Shown: positions 1 through 4,608 of the stretch, piece by piece
Numbering within the stretch: the first letter of the stretch is position 1
How the letters are laid out: each line of letters begins with the position of its first letter
DNA from: CAYVKY01 sp964452115
Lineage (GTDB): Bacteria; Bacteroidota; Ignavibacteria; Tepidaquicellales; Tepidaquicellaceae
Assembly (NCBI GenBank): GCA_964452115.1
Contig: CAYVKY010000108.1
Span: 1 to 7,934 of the forward strand
Reading direction: 5' to 3'
DNA length: 7,934 bases
Notes under the pieces: model-generated
What the model saw: only the letters and a program-made list of their open reading frames with translations
The model's database searches: none
What the model was told of the DNA's origin: nothing
Position numbers and translations under genes: made by a program

Positions 1-1013
1 AGTCCGCTCCAGTAAGCCTTGCCGATAAGATATCCCCTGCCCATCAGTTTTATCTGCGCGATATCATTTATGAAAAATGAAAGTACGAGGAATATCATCG
101 AAGCTGCAATCAGAAATACCGTAAGCACTTTGGAAAATATTTTTTTTGCATTAACGGGGTCTTCCTGAACCGTCTGCAGAAAAAACGGACGCCAGGCAAA
201 TTCAAACATAGATACAAAAAGCATCATAAATATTCCCATCCTGTAATTTGCCTGAAAAACCCCGACTGATGTAGAATCTTTTGTAAGCGCATAAAGCATC
301 GGCCTGTTAATCACCTGCACGATATTTGAAGTAATTCCCGCAGGAATGTAAGGCAGCGAAAATCTCATCAGTTCGCTTATCAGCCGTTTGTTAAATGTAA
401 TTTTTAATTCTTTAACAATAATCGGAATCAGCATCAGGAAAGTTGCAGCTGATGCAACAAGGTTGCTTATAAACACCGATTCGATTCCCCACTTGAACCC
501 GAGAATTAATATAAAATTCAGACCGACATTTATCGAAATATTAATCACTTTCAGGACAGAAAATTTCAACGGTTTGTGTTTCAGCCTCAGATAAGCAAAA
601 GGAACAATAGAAACCGCATCGAAAAATAAAATTGCCGCAGTGTATTTCAGCAGGTATGCTTTTTCCTGATTAATCTGAAAAATATCAGTCAGGTTATTTG
701 AAAACACCGACAGCAGCAGTGCAAGAATAGCCGAATTTATAAATATCCCCAAAAACGGAGTTGTAAAATTTTCTTTCGGGTCTCCAACTTCAAGCGTGGA
801 TGCAAACTTAAAGTATCCCGACTCCAGCCCTATTGTAAAAAACACATTTAGAATTGCAATGTATGCGTATATATTCGCAACTATTCCATATTCACCCGGA
901 GCAAATATATTTGTGTATAAAGGCACAAATAAAAAATTCAGGAACCTGCCGATTATAGTATTGGTCCCGTAAATAAGTGTGTCTTTCGAAAGTGATTTCA
1001 GTTTATCAATCAT
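1..1013 (-). CDS. Polysaccharide/oligosaccharide flippase (Wzx/MATE-like), 5' part, cut by left window edge
   Basis: About 337 N-terminal residues are visible from the ATG at 1013-1011 (MIDKLKSLSKDTLIYG...), with no stop before base 1. The protein is very hydrophobic, with repeated candidate membrane helices separated by short charged loops. Its start resembles the polysaccharide biosynthesis/MOP exporter family: a short amphipathic 'KSLSKDTLIYGTNTIIGRFLNFLF' type first helix, 'PLYTNIFAPGEYGIVA' near residues 31-46, and 'RFSLPYIPAGI' near 217-227, as at the start of the second half of these transporters. Family members are usually 430-500 residues with 12-14 helices, so roughly the last quarter to third lies outside the window. 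Known members flip undecaprenyl-linked sugar units across the inner membrane for O-antigen, capsule or exopolysaccharide. The substrate cannot be read here. The start lies 19 bases after a hairpin and has no clear Shine-Dalgarno. The family call is firm; the exact role is not. Confidence 0.85.
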   Translation of the reverse strand, partial: MIDKLKSLSKDTLIYGTNTIIGRFLNFLFVPLYTNIFAPGEYGIVANIYAYIAILNVFFTIGLESGYFKFASTLEVGDPKENFTTPFLGIFINSAILALLLSVFSNNLTDIFQINQEKAYLLKYTAAILFFDAVSIVPFAYLRLKHKPLKFSVLKVINISINVGLNFILILGFKWGIESVFISNLVASAATFLMLIPIIVKELKITFNKRLISELMRFSLPYIPAGITSNIVQVINRPMLYALTKDSTSVGVFQANYRMGIFMMLFVSMFEFAWRPFFLQTVQEDPVNAKKIFSKVLTVFLIAASMIFLVLSFFINDIAQIKLMGRGYLIGKAYWSG

Positions 1014-1031
1014 AAAAATCTTTTAAAATAA

Positions 1032-1067
1032 TAAAGGTTATTCCTTTAATAAATGGAATAACCTTTA
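1032..1067 (-). terminator. Hairpin between secreted-protein gene and flippase gene, likely intrinsic terminator
   Basis: A perfect 13-bp inverted repeat (arms 1032-1044 and 1055-1067, core aaaggttattcc) flanks a 10-base loop. Read on the minus strand it begins 24 bases after the stop of the small secreted protein and is followed by ATTATTTTAAAAG, a broken T-rich run. That fits a rho-independent terminator for the upstream minus-strand genes. The T-run is imperfect and the flippase ATG is only 18 bases further on. It could therefore also be an attenuator or a leader structure of the flippase gene. Confidence 0.6.
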
Positions 1068-1091
1068 CATAAAATCTATAATACTATTTCC

Positions 1092-1505
1092 TTATCTTGA
1101 CTTGACGATGATAACGCTCGCACTTACGGTTGCATCATATTCATCAAGCAGATATACTCTGTAAACGCCCGGTACCTCAATGCTTAATTTATCCGACTCA
1201 AAGAAAACATATTTCATTGAAGGACTGATTGTGAAAGGTACCTTTTTGTAATAAGTGAATTTTTCCGTATTCAGGTCGTATCTGTCGAACTGAATTGATA
1301 CCTTGCTTAAGCCCATTGCATCATCGGCTTTTGCCATTACGGTAAAGTATCCCGGTGTAAATGTTGAGCTCTGACCGATTTCTCCAAGGTCATTGTCATA
1401 TCTCTCGCAGAAATAGATAATCGGCTTTGATTGTGATTGACCGGTTGCAGGAATTAAATACATCAGACCTACGATAATTGCAGCTAAGATGGAAAATTTC
1501 TTCAT
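1092..1505 (-). CDS. Small exported protein of unknown function
   Basis: 137 residues from ATG at 1505-1503 to TAA. The N-terminus is a classic Sec signal peptide: MKKFS, then a hydrophobic core (ILAAIIVGLMYLIPA), with probable cleavage around residues 22-26 (ATGQSQS). There is no lipobox cysteine, so it is probably periplasmic or secreted. The mature part of about 112 residues is rich in aromatic and beta-branched residues and has alternating patterns (YFTVMAKA, KVSIQFDRYD, GVYRVYLLDEYD, SASVIIVKSR). This suggests a single all-beta, perhaps Ig-like, domain. I do not recognise the family. It lies 54 bases after nadC and is followed by a hairpin, so it is either the last gene of that transcript or has its own promoter in the AT-rich gap (minus strand TTATACATTATAAA near 1520-1535). 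No Shine-Dalgarno is visible. The signal peptide and good coding length make it a real gene. Confidence 0.8.
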   Translation of the reverse strand: MKKFSILAAIIVGLMYLIPATGQSQSKPIIYFCERYDNDLGEIGQSSTFTPGYFTVMAKADDAMGLSKVSIQFDRYDLNTEKFTYYKKVPFTISPSMKYVFFESDKLSIEVPGVYRVYLLDEYDATVSASVIIVKSR

Positions 1506-1559
1506 AGATTATTTTTTAATTTTTTATAATGTATAATTTAAGTTGCTGATAAATAATAT

Positions 1560-2426
1560 TCAAGAGATAAAATTCAAAGATAAATCAACCGATTTTACAC
1601 TATGTGTGAGCGCTCCTGAAGATATAAAATCTATACCTTTTATCTTTCCGTATTGTGCGATGTTTGATTCATTCACTCCGCCTGAAATTTCTATCTTAAA
1701 TTTTCTCTTGTTCATTTCAGCCGCTCGTTTCACATCCTGCAATTTGAAATTATCAAGCATCACTATATCAATCAAACCGTTTCCGTGAATCTGAGCTATT
1801 TGAAATTCATTTAAATCTTTAACCTCAATCTCTTTTTTGAGTGATGTCTTAATTTTTTTCAGTTTTTCGAGCGTATTCAAAATCCCGCCGTTAGACTCGA
1901 TGTGATTGTCTTTAATCAGAATCATATCATAAAGTCCGAATCTGTGATTTGCCCCGCCGCCGATTTTTACGGCAAGTTTTTCAAAAAGCCTGAGATTCGG
2001 CGTGGTTTTTCTTGTGTCAATCAATTTAATGGAATCGTTATTCAGCAGTTTTCGCATCTTAAATGTTTTTGTTGCAATACCGCTCATTCTCTGAATCAGA
2101 TTCAGCGATAATCTTTCCGCAAGAAGCATACTGCGCGCATTGCCTTTAATCTCCGCTGCGATAGTACCCTTTTTATAAAATTTCCCTTCGTCAATATGCT
2201 TTTTGATTTTCACGCCGGAGTCAACGATATCAAAAACCATTTCAAATATTTTAAATCCGGCAATCACGGCATCCTCTTTCAGCAGCAATTCAGCGTGATA
2301 GATTTTACTTTTATCGATGAGCAGATTCGATGTTGCGTCTCCCGTGCCTTTATCTTCCCTCAGTGCCTGTTCGATAAGTTTTTTTGCCTTACTGAAATTA
2401 AAATCTTTATAATAATTTTTCATCAT
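1560..2426 (-). CDS. nadC: Nicotinate-nucleotide pyrophosphorylase (carboxylating), quinolinate phosphoribosyltransferase
   Basis: 288 residues, the normal length for NadC. The enzyme converts quinolinate and PRPP to nicotinate mononucleotide, CO2 and pyrophosphate in cytoplasmic de novo NAD synthesis. Family motifs appear in order: 'REDKGTGDATS' (23-33, substrate-binding N-terminal domain), 'RLSLNLIQRMSGIAT' (105-119), 'DTRKTTP' (137-143), 'GGGANHRFGLYDMILIKDNH' (156-175), the acidic strand 'EIEV' (199-202), 'MLDN' (223-226), 'ISGGV' (247-251) and 'SSGALTHSV' (269-277). Residues matching the PRPP/quinolinate site (R139, K140, H161, R162, K172, E201, D225) are all present. The ATG overlaps the TGA of the upstream thioesterase by ATGA, so translation is probably coupled. 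A second ATG follows immediately and could equally be used. nadA and nadB are not in the window. The protein is complete and intact. Confidence 0.96.
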   Translation of the reverse strand: MMKNYYKDFNFSKAKKLIEQALREDKGTGDATSNLLIDKSKIYHAELLLKEDAVIAGFKIFEMVFDIVDSGVKIKKHIDEGKFYKKGTIAAEIKGNARSMLLAERLSLNLIQRMSGIATKTFKMRKLLNNDSIKLIDTRKTTPNLRLFEKLAVKIGGGANHRFGLYDMILIKDNHIESNGGILNTLEKLKKIKTSLKKEIEVKDLNEFQIAQIHGNGLIDIVMLDNFKLQDVKRAAEMNKRKFKIEISGGVNESNIAQYGKIKGIDFISSGALTHSVKSVDLSLNFIS

Positions 2427-2827
2427 TTATAATATTTCTTTAATAGTTCGGTGAATTTTTCCGGCGGTCTCGACGGCTTGAATGTATGCATATTTGCAAA
2501 GCAGTGCTCGGTGTATCCCGTTGCAATTTTCTCGCCTTCAAATGTTATTTCATAGTCAATTCTCATTCGTGCTGCAGGCATTTCTTTCAGATAACATCTG
2601 ATGTTAATCAGCTGGTCATATTTTGCAGGAGTGAAATATTCACAATGCGACTTTAACACAGGTATGATATATCCCAGCGATTCAATTTCCGTGTAAGGCA
2701 TTCCGAGAATTCTGAGCATATCGTTTCTGCCTGCCTCAAAAAATTCATAATAATTTCCGTAATATACCACTCCCATTTTATCGGTGTGAGCATATAGTAC
2801 GCGCAATTTAGTATCAGATACAAACAT
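2423..2827 (-). CDS. Acyl-CoA thioesterase, 4HBT/YbgC-like hotdog-fold family
   Basis: 134 residues, the typical size for a single hotdog-fold thioesterase that hydrolyses acyl-CoA thioesters in the cytoplasm. The N-terminal signature is clear: 'YAHTDKMGVVYYGNYYEFFEAGR' at 12-34 matches the family pattern in which Asp16 of 'TD.MGVVY' is the catalytic acid and the following NY..FFE.GR starts the long central helix. The His found in YbgC ('VVYHANY') is Tyr23 here, a variation common in related thioesterases. The second half has the expected beta strands (INIRCYLKEM, MRIDYEITFEGEKIATGYTEHCFAN). It starts 6 bases after the stop of the FAD-linked oxidase and ends inside the nadC start (ATGA), so it is the middle gene of a three-gene operon. 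Acyl substrate and physiological role cannot be deduced. Paralogues include 4-hydroxybenzoyl-CoA thioesterases and Tol-Pal-linked YbgC; no tol genes are nearby. Confidence 0.9.
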   Translation of the reverse strand: MFVSDTKLRVLYAHTDKMGVVYYGNYYEFFEAGRNDMLRILGMPYTEIESLGYIIPVLKSHCEYFTPAKYDQLINIRCYLKEMPAARMRIDYEITFEGEKIATGYTEHCFANMHTFKPSRPPEKFTELLKKYYK

Positions 2828-2833
2828 AATAAT

Positions 2834-4210
2834 TTAAAATATCTTTCCGGGGTTTAAAATGTTATTTGGGTCAAAAAGTTTTTTTATATTTTTCTGTAAT
2901 TCAATTTCCTGCGGCAAAAGTGCAATTCCGAGATACGGCTTTTGTGAATATCCTATCCCGTGCTCACCCGTTATCGTGCCGCCCAGAGAAACCGTAAGTT
3001 TAAAAATTTCCTTTACCGCTTCGGGAATCCGGTTAATCCATTCGTCTTCTGACAATTTATCCCGGAGAATATTTATATGAAGGTTGCCGTCTCCTGCGTG
3101 TCCGTAACATATCGCTCTGATGCCGTATCCCTGGCAGATTTCCTTCACGCCTTTAAGGAGCTCGGGCATTCTGTATCTCGGCACAACCGTATCTTCTTCT
3201 TTATATTCACAGATTGATTTCACTGCTTCGCCCACTGCGCGCCTCAATGCCCAAATCTCTTCCATTTTTGCGTTATCTTCGGCGACAATCATTCCGGACG
3301 GATTATACTTTTCCGCAACATCGGATACCGCTTGTAACTGCTGATACAGCAATTCTTCGGACATTCCGTCAACCTCAACGAGCAGCTGTGCTTCTGCATC
3401 GGAATTTGGAAACGGCTTTCCGAGATGATTTTCCGTTGCTTTTACGGCAGACTTTTCCAGAAATTCAAGTACGGATGGCTGCACTCCCTCAATAAATATT
3501 TCAGAAACCGCTTCGATGCAATTTTCAACAGAATCGAATGCAATCAACATCAGTTTCCTGAATTTCGGTTTAGATAAAATTTTCAGTGTAATTTTCGTCA
3601 CAATTCCGAGCGTTCCTTCACTCCCTGTAATCAGCTGCGAAAGATTATATCCCGTTGTATTTTTAAGCGTCTTGCTTCCTGTGTTTATTATTTCTCCCTG
3701 AGCAGTTACGAATTCGAGTCCGAGCACATAATCTTTCGTCACTCCGTATTTCAAAGCGCGCGGACCGCCTGAATTTTCCGCAATATTTCCGCCGATAAAG
3801 CAGCTTCCGCGTGATGCCGGGTCAACTGGGTAAAAAAGTCCGATGTTTTCCAGCTCGTCCTGAAGATTCTGCGTGATTACACCGGATTCGGTTTCCACAA
3901 AAAAATTTTTTCTGTCTATATTCAGAATCTTATTCATCCTCTCAACAGAAAGCACAATTCCGCCATTCACGGGAAGTGCGCCGCCCGAAAGTCCCGTACC
4001 GCCTCCGCGCGGAGTTACCGGAACCAGATGCTCATTTGCAAATTTAAGTATTTCAGATATTTCGTATTTGTCTTTTGGCTTAACCACTATCTCCGGCAGA
4101 AATGTGAGTTTCTCCGTATTATCCTTTGAGAACACATCAAGCGTATATTCATCATAATACACATTGTCTTTGCCGCAAATATTTATTAACGCATTTTTCA
4201 ATTCATTCAT
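2834..4210 (-). CDS. FAD-linked oxidase, GlcD / D-lactate / D-2-hydroxyacid dehydrogenase family
   Basis: 458 residues from the ATG at 4210. A TTG two codons upstream (4216) is also in frame but is less likely. The N-terminal half is an FAD-binding PCMH domain: 'PRGGGTGLSGGA' (67-78, pyrophosphate loop), 'GNIAENSGG' (141-149), 'DYVLGLEFV' (160-168) and 'TGYNLSQLITGSEGTLGIVT' (186-205). The C-terminal FAD-oxidase domain carries 'GHAGDGNLH' (370-378) and 'TGEHGIG' (414-420). By analogy with human D-2-hydroxyglutarate dehydrogenase, the His pair H371/H378 and E416 bind a metal that holds the alpha-hydroxyacid. It ends with the usual 'FDPNNILNPGKIF'. Family members oxidise glycolate, D-lactate or D-2-hydroxyglutarate and pass electrons to a partner or to quinone. 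The iron-sulfur partner GlcF is not next to it, which leaves a one-subunit D-lactate or D-2-hydroxyglutarate type enzyme as likely as glycolate oxidase. It is the first gene of the minus-strand operon with the thioesterase and nadC. Confidence 0.93.
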   Translation of the reverse strand: MNELKNALINICGKDNVYYDEYTLDVFSKDNTEKLTFLPEIVVKPKDKYEISEILKFANEHLVPVTPRGGGTGLSGGALPVNGGIVLSVERMNKILNIDRKNFFVETESGVITQNLQDELENIGLFYPVDPASRGSCFIGGNIAENSGGPRALKYGVTKDYVLGLEFVTAQGEIINTGSKTLKNTTGYNLSQLITGSEGTLGIVTKITLKILSKPKFRKLMLIAFDSVENCIEAVSEIFIEGVQPSVLEFLEKSAVKATENHLGKPFPNSDAEAQLLVEVDGMSEELLYQQLQAVSDVAEKYNPSGMIVAEDNAKMEEIWALRRAVGEAVKSICEYKEEDTVVPRYRMPELLKGVKEICQGYGIRAICYGHAGDGNLHINILRDKLSEDEWINRIPEAVKEIFKLTVSLGGTITGEHGIGYSQKPYLGIALLPQEIELQKNIKKLFDPNNILNPGKIF

Positions 4211-4252
4211 AATCAAAATTAATTATAAATATAGTTTTTATCAATCATATAC

Positions 4253-4299
4253 GATACATCATATTGGAAATATGACCTGCAGGTGCAGAATTGCGTATC
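4253..4299 (-). other. Possible multi-stem leader upstream of the oxidase operon
   Basis: On the minus strand, GATAC (4299-4295) can pair with GTATC (4257-4253). These enclose a small GCA/TGC stem, a 10-bp self-complementary acctgcaggt (4275-4284) and a 7-bp hairpin tcatatt/aatatga (4259-4265 with 4269-4275, loop of 3). The arrangement could fold as a branched RNA in the leader of the oxidase gene, about 40 bases before its ATG. The outer stem is only 5 bp and chance is a serious alternative. It matches no riboswitch that I recognise. Confidence 0.2.
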
Positions 4300-4310
4300 C
4301 GCCCTTGAAA

Positions 4311-4381
4311 CCTTCTCAAGCTGGAGAGGCTGCGCAAAAACGCTCCCGAACCTCTCGTGCCGCTGCTCCAGCGGCGACACG
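4311..4381 (-). repeat. Structured intergenic repeat, copy A (minus orientation)
   Basis: Read on the minus strand, 4375 down to 4311 aligns without gaps to 4431-4495 on the plus strand, with 44 of 65 identical bases. Hairpin I pairs minus-strand cgtgtcgc (4381-4374) with gcggcacg (4363-4356) around the loop cgctggagca: seven Watson-Crick pairs plus one G.T wobble. Hairpin II lies at 4345-4332 (gagcg, tttt, tgcgc), with one mismatch and a G.T closing pair. The wobbles work only on the minus strand, which agrees with the orientation. A competing 7-bp stem (4359-4365 with 4369-4375) and a longer one (4324-4329 with 4351-4356) are also possible. It ends about 100 bases before the oxidase start and points toward it. 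Confidence 0.65.
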
Positions 4382-4403
4382 TAAAAGCATAATCACAAAA
4401 TAA

Positions 4404-4414
4404 TTAACTGTTAA
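4404..4414. promoter_or_regulatory. Palindrome TTAACTGTTAA at the centre of the divergent region
   Basis: An 11-bp odd palindrome (ttaac-t-gttaa) sits in the AT-rich spacer between the two inverted repeat copies, close to their symmetry centre near 4403. It could be a regulator-binding site acting on both divergent genes. The support is symmetry and position only; no known operator is recognised. Confidence 0.2.
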
Positions 4415-4424
4415 ATAAAAGGTT

Positions 4425-4495
4425 CGTTCCGACGCCGGAGCATCGGAACGAGGGGTTTGGGCATGTTCGCGTGCAGTCTCCGGAGCATCGGAACG
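4425..4495 (+). repeat. Structured intergenic repeat, copy B (plus orientation)
   Basis: This is the partner of the inverted copy at 4311-4381. Hairpin I is a perfect 8-bp stem, cgttccga (4425-4432) with tcggaacg (4443-4450), around the 10-base loop cgccggagca. The loop differs from that of the other copy at one base. Hairpin II is gcatg/cgtgc (4461-4465 with 4470-4474), closed by a ttcg tetraloop. Stem positions that differ between copies often change on both sides: T-A versus G-C and A-T versus C-G in hairpin I, A-T versus G-C in hairpin II. That is covariation favouring a conserved fold. The copy ends 113 bases before the peptidase ATG and points toward that gene. The form recalls REP/BIME-type palindromes or MITE ends, but I cannot assign a named family. 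Confidence 0.65.
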
Positions 4496-4499
4496 AGGG
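4435..4499 (+). repeat. 20-bp exact direct repeat, two copies 45 bp apart
   Basis: ccggagcatcggaacgaggg occurs exactly at 4435-4454 and again at 4480-4499. In the first copy it forms the loop and right arm of hairpin I. In the second the matching left arm is missing, so it is a half-element that cannot make the same stem. This looks like a partial tandem duplication of the repeat, and it shows the right-hand half can exist alone. Confidence 0.85.
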
Positions 4500-4506
4500 T
4501 TGTAGA

Positions 4507-4545
4507 AATTCTTAATTCATAATTTTTAATTCTTAATTGAATTAA
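4507..4545 (+). repeat. AT-rich direct repeat and palindrome upstream of the peptidase gene
   Basis: aattcttaatt occurs at 4507-4517 and 4528-4538, offset by 21 bp (about two helical turns). The second copy runs into the 13-bp odd palindrome ttaatt-g-aattaa (4533-4545). The spacing would suit a dimeric regulator, but in DNA this AT-rich simple-sequence similarity is also a likely explanation. The promoter of the peptidase gene should lie between here and 4608, where I find no clear -35/-10 pair. Confidence 0.3.
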
Positions 4546-4608
4546 ATTGCATTACTTTTTTAAATTAATATTAATAATTTTTGGAATTGTTAAACTTAAA
4601 TTCCGTAT

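Larger units (their letters stand above)
4211..4608. other. Divergent intergenic region between oxidase operon and S9 peptidase gene
   Basis: No convincing gene lies here. AT-rich flanks (4211-4262 and 4500-4608), which should contain the divergent promoters, enclose a mosaic of GC-rich structured sequence at about 4275-4380 and 4421-4499. The two GC-rich blocks are related to each other in inverted orientation and are separated by about 45 AT-rich bases (4382-4424). Their base composition stands out sharply from the surroundings, which suggests an inserted repeat element rather than ordinary promoter DNA. I see no tRNA fold and no transposase remnant. A 43-codon open frame starting at 4272 through the first block is Arg/Ala-rich and looks fortuitous. 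Confidence 0.7.

Noticed and set aside
388..594. 68-codon plus-strand open frame inside the flippase region
   Set aside because: It lies antisense to an uninterrupted transporter frame that runs from 1013 to the left edge with clear family features.
3873..4157. Antisense open frames over the oxidase gene (also at 3120-3495) and over the peptidase gene (5481-5774, 6508-6921)
   Set aside because: They mirror conserved coding sequence on the other strand, show no family motifs, and are expected shadows.
4214..4227. TATAAT (minus, 4227-4222) and a Bacteroidota-type TAATTTTG box (4221-4214) before the oxidase gene
   Set aside because: Both lie so close to the ATG that transcription would start at or inside the start codon, neither has a matching upstream box at proper spacing, and the DNA is AT-rich enough for chance matches.
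4272..4403. 43-codon plus-strand open frame (starts MTCRCRIAYPP) through the GC-rich repeat
   Set aside because: It is Arg/Ala-rich, arises from the structured repeat, has no ribosome-binding context and no recognisable domain. The hairpin explanation accounts for the sequence better.
4425..4450. Integron attC-like site
   Set aside because: The palindrome lacks the GTTRRRY/RYYYAAC core pairs in the right arrangement, and there is no integrase or cassette structure.
4435..4499. Two 20-bp repeats with a 25-bp gap as a minimal CRISPR
   Set aside because: There are only two copies, the flanks are part of a larger diverged inverted element, and there are no cas genes nearby.
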